Source of the DNA: Pandoraea horticolens
Lineage (GTDB): Bacteria; Pseudomonadota; Gammaproteobacteria; Burkholderiales; Burkholderiaceae
DNA: 64,000 nucleotides
Assembly: GCF_902459555.1 (NCBI RefSeq)
Contig: NZ_CABPSM010000007.1
Location: 124,001 to 188,000 of the forward strand
Direction of reading: 5' to 3'
Shown here piece by piece: positions 44,837-53,382 of this stretch. The position numbers and the translations under genes were made by a program. Numbering within the stretch: the first letter of the stretch is position 1; each line of letters begins with the position of its first letter. The notes below the pieces were generated by a model. The model worked only from the letters and a program-made list of their open reading frames with translations. It did no database searches and was not told the DNA's origin.

Positions 44837-46486
44837 ATGATGCAGGACGAGTTGACGAACGGCACCCCCTCGGCATACGCCTATCCCCTGCTGATCAAGC
44901 AGCTTTTGCATACGCCGCTGGCTCACGCCCCGGAGCAGGAGATCGTTTACCGGGGGCAGCAGCGAATGACTTACCGGACGATGAACGAGCGAATCTCCAG
45001 ACTCGCTAACGCCCTTGCCGGGCTAGGCGTCCGGCATGGCAGTACCGTCGGCGTAATGGACTGGGATAGCCATCGCTATCTGGAATGTTATTTCGCCATC
45101 CCGATGATGGGAGCGGTGCTGCAGACGGTCAATGTACGACTGTCCAACGCGGAAATCGCGTTCACGATCAATCACGCCGGCGCCGAAGTGCTTCTGGTCC
45201 ATACCGATTTCCTGCCGGTGATCGATGCGATCAAAGATCAATTGAAATCCGTCCGCACCTTCGTTCTCATCGACGAAGACGACGACGCCCCCACGACACA
45301 CACGATTCCGTTCACGACGGAGTATGAGCGCATGCTCGCGGCGAGCGATACGCATTATTCGTTCCCGGATTTCGACGAAAACACGCGCGCCACCACGTTT
45401 TACACGACCGGAACCACGGGGCAGCCCAAGGGGGTGCATTTTTCTCATCGGCAACTGGTACTTCACACGATCAGCGTGATGGCCGGGTTGGCAAGTCCGG
45501 CCTCCGGTCAACGGCTTCATCGTGGCGATGTCTACATGCCAATCACCCCCATGTTCCATGTCCATGCGTGGGGCATACCCTACGTCGCAACGGTCATGGG
45601 GCTGAAGCAGATCTACCCGGGACGCTATGCGCCCGACCGGCTGGTGGGGCTCATCCGTGACGAGGGCGTGACTTTTTCGCACTGCGTCGGCACGATCCTG
45701 CACATGCTGCTGAACTGCCCCGAAGCGAAGACGGTCGACTTCAGCCGCTGGAAAGTCATCGTTGGCGGAAGTGCATTGACACAAGGCCTGGCGAGGGCCG
45801 CGTTCGAGCGTGGCATCGATGTCTTTACGGGCTACGGCATGTCGGAAACCGGCCCCATCCTCACGCTGGCGCAGATCAAGCCCGACCTTGGCCCACTCGA
45901 TGCGGACGAGGAGATTCGTCTGCGCTGCAAAACCGGCCTTCCCGTTCCTCTGGTCGATCTGCGGATTGTCGATGACGCGATGGCAGACCTCCCGCACGAT
46001 GGCAAGGCCTTCGGCGAAGTGGTGGTGCGCGCGCCATGGCTCACGCAAAGTTACCTTCACAATCCGGAAGCATCGGAGCAGCTATGGGAGGGCGGGTATC
46101 TGCATACCCAGGATATCGCCAGCATCGACCCGGCTGGCTACGTGCAGATTACCGATCGACTGAAGGACGTGATCAAGTCAGGCGGTGAATGGGTGTCGTC
46201 GCTTGAAATCGAAAACCTGATCTCTCGGCACCCTGCGGTCTCCGAGGTGGCGGTGTTCGGCATCAAGGACGAGAAGTGGGGTGAGCGGCCGGTCGCGCTG
46301 GTCGTATTGAAGAAGGACGCGGGCCCCGTCGACGATGAAGAGATCAGGCGACACCTGCTTGCGATTGTCGCGACTGGAGAAATCTCAAAATACGCGGTGC
46401 CGCAAATCATCAGGTTCGTCGACTCGCTGCAAAGGACCAGTGTCGGCAAGTTGAACAAGAAGGCGATGCGCGAACAGTTCGTCTGA
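44837..46486 (+). CDS. AMP-forming fatty-acyl-CoA synthetase
   Basis: 549 aa. The P-loop FYTTGTTGQPKG is at about 188-199, GYGMSETGP follows, and the C-terminal Lys is in RTSVGKLNKK. It activates a medium or long fatty acid for the preceding beta-oxidation enzymes. It is only moderately similar to the ligase encoded at 35991-37679, so the two likely differ in chain-length or substrate range. The start has CAGGAG just upstream, and a strong terminator follows the gene. Confidence 0.93.
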   Translation: MMQDELTNGTPSAYAYPLLIKQLLHTPLAHAPEQEIVYRGQQRMTYRTMNERISRLANALAGLGVRHGSTVGVMDWDSHRYLECYFAIPMMGAVLQTVNVRLSNAEIAFTINHAGAEVLLVHTDFLPVIDAIKDQLKSVRTFVLIDEDDDAPTTHTIPFTTEYERMLAASDTHYSFPDFDENTRATTFYTTGTTGQPKGVHFSHRQLVLHTISVMAGLASPASGQRLHRGDVYMPITPMFHVHAWGIPYVATVMGLKQIYPGRYAPDRLVGLIRDEGVTFSHCVGTILHMLLNCPEAKTVDFSRWKVIVGGSALTQGLARAAFERGIDVFTGYGMSETGPILTLAQIKPDLGPLDADEEIRLRCKTGLPVPLVDLRIVDDAMADLPHDGKAFGEVVVRAPWLTQSYLHNPEASEQLWEGGYLHTQDIASIDPAGYVQITDRLKDVIKSGGEWVSSLEIENLISRHPAVSEVAVFGIKDEKWGERPVALVVLKKDAGPVDDEEIRRHLLAIVATGEISKYAVPQIIRFVDSLQRTSVGKLNKKAMREQFV

Positions 46487-46520
46487 CCGATCAGTGTCAG
46501 GCGGACGACAGTCACAAAAC

Positions 46521-46551
46521 AAAAAAGCCCTTGAAATTCAAGGGCTTTTTT
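46521..46551. terminator. Strong bidirectional Rho-independent terminator
   Basis: A-tract, GCCCTTGAA stem, 3-nt loop, complementary stem and T-tract form a perfect palindromic terminator 34 bp past the acyl-CoA ligase stop. It marks the end of the fatty-acid block. Confidence 0.95.
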
Positions 46552-46725
46552 CTTACTTGGTCAGCCACGACCGATAAGGATGCACGTTACATCTACACTG
46601 TTTTACTCAGAACGATCATATCGGGGATGGCATTCTGTGAGGCGGGCCCTTCCCGAGGCGGCAAACACAAGAGCACAGTGAAGCGCCACGCTTCCGCGCA
46701 CAGGTGAAATGCCTACCGGCTCAAT

Positions 46726-47040
46726 TCACTGCGGCGAGGCTTCGGGAAACTTCCAAGCGCCGTTGAGGATCGCCGCGCGCGGCCGATAGAGGCGGACCAT
46801 GTAGTTCCACCCCTTCGCGATCGGAAGGCAGTTGGCGATTTTGCCGTTGCAACCACCGAATTGAATCGCGACGGTGCCGTCGCCGCCCTTCTTCGCCGTG
46901 ATGCTGCTCAGTGAATAAGCATTGAGGTCGTTGGGCTCATAGTAGCCTTCCGCGTTGTAGACGCTGACCGACCAGAAGCCATCGACCGGCACGTCCCTGA
47001 CATTGAGCTTGTAGATCGTGGTGCCATCGTTCTTGTCTCG
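46726..47040 (-). pseudogene. DUF1214 protein, C-terminal remnant
   Basis: About 105 residues readable from about 47040 (DKNDGTTIYKLNVRDVPVDGFWSV) to a natural stop. The text VDGFWSVSVYNAEGYYEPNDLNAYS is typical of the C-terminal DUF1214 domain. The upstream part is missing: at about 47,040 the text changes to an integrase on the other strand. The gene was therefore cut by an insertion or deletion and is almost certainly non-functional. Confidence 0.75.
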
Positions 47041-47423
47041 ACCGGATTACGCCGAGGGGTATTTTCGGTCTGGAATGGTCGCAGGTCGATTTGGTGAAGC
47101 GTCGCGCGTGGATTCATCCAGATCAGGCGAAGGCAGGCAAGCCTATCGGAGTGCCCCTTAACGATGAGGCCGTCGAAGTGATTCGCCGCCAAATTGGGGA
47201 GCCCCAGACGCACGTCTTCGTGCGCAATGGCGAACCGCTTGAGTGTCTGGACAACGTGCAATGGAAAGGCGCATGCAAGAGGGCCGGGATCAAAGATTTT
47301 CGATTCCATCACCTGCGTCACACTTGGGTAAGTTGGCATGTCCGGAACGGAACGCCGCTGCAAACGCTAATGAAGATGGGTGGATGGCATTCTCTTGAAA
47401 TCCGAATCAACCGGATTGGCTAA
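47041..47423 (+). pseudogene. Tyrosine recombinase (phage integrase) catalytic-domain remnant
   Basis: The catalytic domain is readable as TGLRRG, then after a frame change at about 47,056 GLEWSQVDLVKRRAWIHPDQ through FRFHHLRHTWVSWHVRNGTPLQ to GGWHSLEI. It includes the Arg and the His-x-x-Arg-His active-site residues. It then ends in unrelated residues before the expected catalytic Tyr. It therefore has no N terminus, a small frameshift and a lost nucleophile. It overlaps the end of the LuxR gene (47407) tail to tail. Confidence 0.8.
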
Positions 47424-48240
47424 CAGGCGGCGTTTGTGTACCCCATGTTTCCAACGGAAGTTTCCACAGCGGCGGCATCTGCGAGAACGGCGGCACGGTA
47501 TGCACCAGCTTGGCCAGCGCGAGGCGGCTGTCAGTGCCGATCTTGCTGAAGATGGCTTTGAGGTGCGCCTTGACGGTATCCAAGCTGATGTTCATGACGG
47601 TGGCGATGGCCTCGTTCGAGTTGCCCTGCGCCACCCACACCGCCACTTCCACCTGCCGCTGCGTCAACTCCGGAAAGGCGTAGCGCAGGCGATCCGCCGG
47701 CGGGAGCTCGTCGACGGTGCGCTGCTGTGCCTGGCGGTAGGCTCGCAGCACGTGCGGCCGATAGGCCTGGAGGCGATCACGTTCGGCATCGCTATAGGCG
47801 GGCTGGCCCATCACGCGATGCGCGCTCAGTTCCATGAAGTATTCGCCATGCAGCATCACGATCCCCATGATGCGGCGCGCGTTGGAGGGGAGAAACACCT
47901 CCTGCGCCATCGGGAGCGTCATGAATTCGTCGTCGGTAAAGACATCCGACTCGCGGACCGCGCGCTCGCCAAAGAAGGCGAGGTCTTTCTGCCAGAAGGG
48001 GTGGCTGGCCGCATGGCGGGCATAGCCTTCGAAGGCGGCCTGGCGCCGGGCCGGATCATCTTCCACCGACAGCAGTGCGCGCAGTTCTCCCGAGCGGTGG
48101 TGCACCTCTGTCCAGGTCGCCACGTCGGCGCCTGTCAACCGTGTCACGCCATCAAACAGGATGCCGGGCAACGTCATCAGATCGGCCTCGGCTTCATAGA
48201 GACGGACAATTTCCTGCAGCAAAACGGTGTCGGTGTGCAT
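47407..48240 (-). CDS. LuxR-family (GerE-type HTH) regulator
   Basis: 277 aa. The N-terminal about 180 residues are a GAF/PAS-like sensor without a recognisable autoinducer-domain signature. The C-terminal HTH is LTQRQVEVAVWVAQGNSNEAIATVMNISLDTVKAHLKAIFSKIG in outline (about 190-235). It is divergent from the autotransporter gene, with a perfect 18-bp dyad in the 169-bp gap. It probably controls that surface protein. It is not a LuxI-paired quorum regulator on this evidence. Confidence 0.87.
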   Translation of the reverse strand: MHTDTVLLQEIVRLYEAEADLMTLPGILFDGVTRLTGADVATWTEVHHRSGELRALLSVEDDPARRQAAFEGYARHAASHPFWQKDLAFFGERAVRESDVFTDDEFMTLPMAQEVFLPSNARRIMGIVMLHGEYFMELSAHRVMGQPAYSDAERDRLQAYRPHVLRAYRQAQQRTVDELPPADRLRYAFPELTQRQVEVAVWVAQGNSNEAIATVMNISLDTVKAHLKAIFSKIGTDSRLALAKLVHTVPPFSQMPPLWKLPLETWGTQTPPVSQSG

Positions 48241-48360
48241 GACTACTCTTCCGGGTAATGGAATCTTCCGGGCACAAATTTTACATTGGCTTTTTCTGAA
48301 GTGCTGGGAGCCCCATTGCGCCGCCTGGAGCTGCGTTCTGGCCGGTATTTCAGGTAACGT

Positions 48361-48378
48361 GGCTACAGCTATGTAGCC
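48361..48378. promoter_or_regulatory. Dyad operator between luxR and the autotransporter gene
   Basis: GGCTACAGCTATGTAGCC: perfect 7-bp arms with a 4-bp centre, 31 bp before the autotransporter ATG. The size and symmetry fit a LuxR/FixJ-type dimer site. Confidence 0.55.
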
Positions 48379-48409
48379 GAATCCAATAAAGAAACCGAGG
48401 GTTGACGGG

Positions 48410-51400
48410 ATGAATCACGCTTACCGGGTGGTCTGGAATGGAGCGCTGGGGATCTGGCAGGCCGTGTCGGAGCTGGCCGCCTCGCACACCAAGGGCGCAG
48501 GACTGCGGCGGCGTGTGGCGGCCAGTGCGGTGATGACGCTGTCGCTGGGGCTGGCGACACCGCTTGCGCACGCGATCGATGTGCTGCTGGTGGGGACTGG
48601 CGGCCTGGGTGGCGGTGACGGTGGTAACGGCAGCATCGCCGGCGGCAACGGCGCACAGGATTTCTTCCTGCCGGGCTCCGGCGGTGCTGCCAGCATTCCG
48701 AGCCCAACGCAGGTGATTCCCGGCACGGCCACCGGCGGCGGCCTTCCCTTGTCAACCTACGACTACATGGGGATCGGGGGCGGCGCCGGCGGCGGGGACG
48801 GCGGCAACCTGGGCGGCATCAACGGCGGCACCGGAGGCGCTGGTGTCCTCAACCTCACCGGGACGGCACTGAGCGTAACCAACACGCTGCTGATCGGCGG
48901 AGCGGGCGGCGGTGGGGGCTCGGGCGGCGCCGGTAGCACGCGCGGAGGCAATGGCGGCACGGGCGGCAGCGGTACGCTCACGGCCACAGGGGGCGCCACC
49001 ATCACGGTCGGCACGCAGCTCTATCTTGGCGGTTTGGGCGGCACGGGCGGCAACTGCGGCTGCTCCGGCAACGGCGGTGCCGGCGGTGCGGGTATCCTCA
49101 ACCTGGGCGATGGCAGCACGCTCAACCTGACCGGCGGCGCCTTCACCATCAACGGCAGTGGCACGCTCAATATCGGCAACGCCACAGCCAACGGCGCGAC
49201 CGCCGGCACGGTCACCGGTCTGGTCGGCAGCATCAACAATGCAGGCACGATCAACTTCAACCAGTCCGACGCCTCGTACACGTTCTCCACGAACATTGCC
49301 GGCACCGGCAAGGTGGTGCAGAACGGCAGCGGCACGACGTTCCTGACTGGCGCCAACCTGTACACCGGCGGCACGACCGTCAACGCGGGCCTGATCAATT
49401 TCACCAGCGGCGGCAATCTAGGTTCGGGCAATGTCACGTTGGACGGCGGCGGCCTGCAGTGGGCCACCGGAAACACGACGGACATTTCCAGCCGGTTGAC
49501 TGCGCTGGGCGCGAACGGCGGCACGCTCGATACCAATGGCAACAACGTGACGCTGGCCAGCGGCATCAGCGGCGCGGGCGGCCTGACGAAGAGCGGCGCC
49601 GGCACGCTCACGCTGACGAGCACCAACGGCTATACCGGCGGCACGACCATCACCAACGGCACGCTGGCGCTTGGCACCGGCGGCAGTCTGGCATCGACCA
49701 GCTCGGTCGATCTGGCGAATGCGGGCACGCAGTTCAGCATCAGCGGGGGCGGCGCGCAAACGATCGGGGCGTTGCTAGGAGTGGCCGGGTCGACCGTGAA
49801 TCTGGGCAGCAACGCACTGACCGTCACAGCCAACACCAACGGCACATTCGGTGGATCAATCACCGGTACGGGTGGCGTGACGCTCGCGGGCACCGGCACG
49901 CAAACGCTGGCCGGCGCCAACGCATACACCGGCACCACGACCATCAGCGCCGGTACGCTGGCCCTGACGGGCGGGGGCAGCATCGCGAACGCCAGCGGCC
50001 TGATCAACAACGGCATCTTCGATATTTCCGGCACGGCGGGCGGCACCACGGTGACGACGCTGTCCGGCACCGGCACTGTCGCGCTGGGTGGCCAGACACT
50101 CACCCTCAGCAACGCCAGCGGCACGTTCAGCGGCGGCATTGCCGGCACGGGCGGCCTCACGCTCAACGGCGGCACGCAAACGCTGTCTGGCGTGAACGCC
50201 TATACCGGCGCCACGACGGTCAACGCGGGCACGCTGGCATTGGCGGGCGCGGGCAATCTGTCAGAGGCAACAACAGTGTCGCTGGCGGGGTCTGGGGCGA
50301 CGCTGGATCTGTCGGCCGGCGGCAACCAGTCGGTGGCGCATCTCTCGGGGGTATCGGGCAGCCGGGTGGCCCTGGGCGCCAACATACTCACGCTGACGGA
50401 CAACACATCGCAAACCTTCGGAGGCAGCCTGACAGGCAGCGGCAGCCTGGTGAAACAGGGCACTGGTACGCTCACGCTCAATGGCATCAGCAGCGCGTTT
50501 ACCGGCACTACCACCATATCGGACGGCACCGTGGCCGTGGGCGATGCGGCCAGCGCCAGCGCAATGCTGGGCGGCAACGTGCAGGTGAGCACGCAAGGTA
50601 CGCTGCGTGGCCATGGCACGGTGTCGGGCAACGTGAACAACAGCGGCGTGGTGGCACCCGGCGGCTCCATCGGCACGCTGGCCGTGAGCGGTAACTACGC
50701 GCAGGCGGCCACCGGCACGCTGTCGATCGAAGTTAGCCCGACGCAGGGTTCGCAATTGCGGGTGGGTGGGGCAGCGGCACTAGGCGGCACGCTGGCCATC
50801 GTGTACGACCCGGGCACGTACACAGCACGCCAGTACACGCTGTTGACTGCTGCCAACGGTGTGACGGGCCGCTTTGGCAACGTAACCAACACGACCACGG
50901 CAGGCGCCAATCTGGGCACACTGCAGTCGTCCGTCAACTACGGCGCCAATGAGGTAGACCTGACGCTGGCTGCGGCAGCCGGCTCGTCGGCCGATCCGCT
51001 GGTGGTCGCCCCCACCAACACGTCGATCTACACGGCCGTCGGCACGACCGCTCTGCTGCAGGCCCAGGGCGCCAACGCGGCACTGCTGGGCCGATTGGGC
51101 AATCTGCAATCGGGCCTGGTCACGTCAACCGACGCGTGGGCTACCGCCACCGGCACCAGCACGAAGGTGGGCGGCACTGGCAGCGCGCCGGGCTTCCTGA
51201 CGCACGAATACGGTTTCCTGGCCGGGGCAGACCGCCAGCTCGGCAACGCCACGGTGGGCGCGGCCGGCGGCTACACTCACACGACGCTCGGCGAAGATGG
51301 CACGGGCGCATCGGGCGCCATCGACACGCTGCGCCTGGCGCTCTATGGCAACCAGCCCGTGGGCGCGATCAACGTATCGGGCACGCTGGGCTACGGGCTT

Positions 51401-51940
51401 AACTTCCTCTCGCAGAAGCGTCCGTTCGGCAGCATGGGCACCGCAGAAGGCGACCACATCGGCCATGAATTCACCGCCGCCACGCAGGCCAGCCTGCCGG
51501 TGCAGGTGGCCGGCTTCACGCTTGCCCCGCACGTTGGGCTGCGCTACGCTTATGTGCGCGGCAGCGGCTTCACCGAAGACGGTGCCAACGGCCAGAATCT
51601 GCAAGTGGGCGCTGACAACGCACGCAGCCTGCAACCGTACGTGGGCATGACACTGGACAAGGCGTTTGGCGATGCCGCACGCCCCGTCACTGTGCAATTG
51701 CGCCTCGGATATGCGCGCGAAGTGCTGAGTGGCGGCCGCGTTGTGCAGGTGCAGAGCCAGGATGGCACCATGTTCGCCGCCTCGGGCACCGATCTGCCGC
51801 GCTCGTTCCTGACCACGGGTGCCAGCGTGAGCTGGCGGGCCTCGAAGACGACCGCCGTATCGCTGGGCATGGATGCACTGATCAACACGAGCCATGTGTC
51901 GGCGCAGTCGGCGTACGTTCGGGTCAATCACCGATTTTGA
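48410..51940 (+). CDS. Large ESPR autotransporter (type V secretion) with PATR repeats
   Basis: 1176 aa. Residues 1-29 form the extended signal peptide region (MNHAYRVVWNGALGIWQAVSEL), followed by a basic stretch and a hydrophobic signal cleaved near PLAHA (55). About 60-240 contain four glycine-rich segments of GGAGGGDGGN type, each after a hydrophobic strand. The passenger then has five PATR beta-strand repeats (consensus NAYTGTTTISAGTLAL). A linker leads to the C-terminal beta-barrel (about 905-1176) ending in YVRVNHRF with terminal Phe. It is likely a surface adhesin or biofilm factor. The function is not known. Confidence 0.93.
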   Translation: MNHAYRVVWNGALGIWQAVSELAASHTKGAGLRRRVAASAVMTLSLGLATPLAHAIDVLLVGTGGLGGGDGGNGSIAGGNGAQDFFLPGSGGAASIPSPTQVIPGTATGGGLPLSTYDYMGIGGGAGGGDGGNLGGINGGTGGAGVLNLTGTALSVTNTLLIGGAGGGGGSGGAGSTRGGNGGTGGSGTLTATGGATITVGTQLYLGGLGGTGGNCGCSGNGGAGGAGILNLGDGSTLNLTGGAFTINGSGTLNIGNATANGATAGTVTGLVGSINNAGTINFNQSDASYTFSTNIAGTGKVVQNGSGTTFLTGANLYTGGTTVNAGLINFTSGGNLGSGNVTLDGGGLQWATGNTTDISSRLTALGANGGTLDTNGNNVTLASGISGAGGLTKSGAGTLTLTSTNGYTGGTTITNGTLALGTGGSLASTSSVDLANAGTQFSISGGGAQTIGALLGVAGSTVNLGSNALTVTANTNGTFGGSITGTGGVTLAGTGTQTLAGANAYTGTTTISAGTLALTGGGSIANASGLINNGIFDISGTAGGTTVTTLSGTGTVALGGQTLTLSNASGTFSGGIAGTGGLTLNGGTQTLSGVNAYTGATTVNAGTLALAGAGNLSEATTVSLAGSGATLDLSAGGNQSVAHLSGVSGSRVALGANILTLTDNTSQTFGGSLTGSGSLVKQGTGTLTLNGISSAFTGTTTISDGTVAVGDAASASAMLGGNVQVSTQGTLRGHGTVSGNVNNSGVVAPGGSIGTLAVSGNYAQAATGTLSIEVSPTQGSQLRVGGAAALGGTLAIVYDPGTYTARQYTLLTAANGVTGRFGNVTNTTTAGANLGTLQSSVNYGANEVDLTLAAAAGSSADPLVVAPTNTSIYTAVGTTALLQAQGANAALLGRLGNLQSGLVTSTDAWATATGTSTKVGGTGSAPGFLTHEYGFLAGADRQLGNATVGAAGGYTHTTLGEDGTGASGAIDTLRLALYGNQPVGAINVSGTLGYGLNFLSQKRPFGSMGTAEGDHIGHEFTAATQASLPVQVAGFTLAPHVGLRYAYVRGSGFTEDGANGQNLQVGADNARSLQPYVGMTLDKAFGDAARPVTVQLRLGYAREVLSGGRVVQVQSQDGTMFAASGTDLPRSFLTTGASVSWRASKTTAVSLGMDALINTSHVSAQSAYVRVNHRF

Positions 51941-52059
51941 CGCTCTGCTTTGTTTGCCGCAATTGAACAGTTGACGAGACATACCGCCTGCGCCTAATAA
52001 AGTGCACTGCTCCACCCGAAGCAACGCATGTGCGATCAGCACAGACGCGGTGAACGATC

Positions 52060-52411
52060 CAGCGGCTTGCTCCTTTGCAACCTGTGCGTTGTAGCGTTCC
52101 GCAAGCCGGGTGTAGATCAGGTCATCCTTCCCGCGGACCATGCGCAGCTACAGCAACTCGCCCCAGAGCACGTTTTTCAGTTCGGCGGCACCGCCCGATC
52201 AATACTGACGTTTCCAAGGTTTTTGATCGACCGGCAGGTTTTCCGAGGCCGCGATTCGATCCTGCCAACCCTGCTGAGTCTTCGCGTAACCGTTGCGCTC
52301 CCAAGCATTGAGAGCGCCGCGAATGCGATCGATAAACTTCCGGCGCACGTTCGGAAACTTGTTGATCGTCAGGCCGGTGACCTCCATACGTCGGTGTCGG
52401 TCGCTCAGGCG
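52060..52411 (-). pseudogene. Retron-like reverse transcriptase, C-terminal remnant
   Basis: One frame reads RLSDRHRRMEVTGLTINKFPNVRR, then KFIDRIRGALNAWERNGYA, KPWKRQY-stop, AELKNVLWGELL-stop-LRMVRGKDDLIYTRLAERYN. The VTGLTIN and RMVRGKDDLIYTRLA blocks match the region after the palm (thumb) in retron-type reverse transcriptases. The catalytic YxDD part is absent, and two in-frame stops (TGA at 52199-52201, TAG at about 52151) interrupt it. The 5' edge runs into the opposite-strand integrase at about 52,411. Assignment rests on recognised motifs, not on a search. Confidence 0.6.
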
Positions 52412-53231
52412 GGTCCCTTCCCGTCAGCTCCATTGACACAGATCGCGTACTTGCCGTTTTGATGCAGGAGGTTAAGGACGGAGATGGAGTGGCGCCCTTG
52501 TGGCACGCCAAAACCGAAACAGCCAGTCGAGTGCGTGGGCGAATCGAGTCCGTTCTAGATTGGGCATCGTTCAGGGGATATAGAGAGGGGGAGAACCCCG
52601 CGCGTTGGACAGGCCACCTCGAGCACGAACTTCCGGCCCGAAGCAAAATTCAAAAGGTGAAGCATCACGCGGCGTTGCCATATCGACAAGTGGCGTCGTT
52701 CATGAAAGAGCTACGCAGTCGGGACGGGGTATCGGCACGCGCGCTCGAATTCTCCATTTTCACGGCAGCGAGGTCCGGGGAGGTCCGGGGAGGTCCGCGG
52801 AGGTCCGCGGAGCGACGTGGGACGAGATCGACTTTTCGGCTCGCGTGTGGACAGTCCCAGCGCATCGGATGAAGGCACGACGAGAGCATCGCGTTCCGCT
52901 GTCCGACGAGGCAATTCATGTTCTCAAGCAAATGCCTCGGATCGCCGACTGCGACTACGTATTCTCAGCGCCGAAAGGTGGCATGTTTTCGGATATGGCG
53001 CTGACTTCAGTCTTGCGCCGTATGGGACACCCAGATTTGACTCAGCATGGTTTTCGTTCAACGTTCCGCGACTGTGCGAGAGAGACAACCTCATATCCCC
53101 GTGAAGTTTGTGAACACGCGTTGGCACATCAACTCGCCGACGGGGTCGAAGCCGCGTATCAACGAGGTGATTTGTTGGTGAAGCGGACACTATTGATGCA
53201 GGATTGGGGACGATTTTGTCTTACTACTTAG
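52412..53231 (+). pseudogene. P4-type tyrosine integrase, broken by tandem-repeat expansion
   Basis: Reads DTDRVLAVLMQEVKDGDG, WHAKTETASRVRGRIESVLDWA, VKHHAALPYRQVASFMKEL and FTAARSGEVRG in one frame. It continues ATWDEIDFSARVWTVPAHRMKARREHRVPLS through HGFRSTFRDCARE to EVCEHALAH in another. The shift occurs in the 10-bp repeat at 52771-52810. The catalytic Arg, His-x-x-Arg (HGFRSTF) and a late AYQRGD region are present, but the N-terminal about 150 residues and probably normal activity are lost. It belongs to the island-integrase (P4/DUF4102) group. Confidence 0.82.
52771..52810 (+). repeat. Four-copy 10-bp tandem repeat inside the integrase
   Basis: AGGTCCGGGG twice followed by AGGTCCGCGG twice. 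Two units (20 bp) removed would give the unbroken reading FTAARSGEVRGATWDEIDF, as in intact relatives. The extra units therefore explain the frameshift. Confidence 0.85.
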
Positions 53232-53300
53232 CCTAGGACCTGTCCGCGTCAGTTTGACACGAAGCCTTTGGCCAAGCGGCTCCAGGAGCAAACGCAGGGA

Positions 53301-53335
53301 TCCGGAATGGCTTGCGACACGGGAGCCGTTCCGGA
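53301..53335. repeat. 12-bp inverted repeat between integrase remnant and ABC-F gene
   Basis: TCCGGAATGGCT (53301-53312) and AGCCGTTCCGGA (53324-53335), one G-U mismatch. It may be the transcript end of the ABC-F gene or an island boundary feature; no T run. Confidence 0.4.
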
Positions 53336-53382
53336 CCTCCAACGTCGGTCGCTCGCTCGCAAAAGAGCGATGCCGGGCCCAC

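Noticed and set aside
48421-51927. Many long open frames antisense to or out of frame with the autotransporter
   Set aside because: They arise from repetitive GC-rich codons, show Pro/Val or Arg/His-rich low-complexity text and lack ribosome sites.
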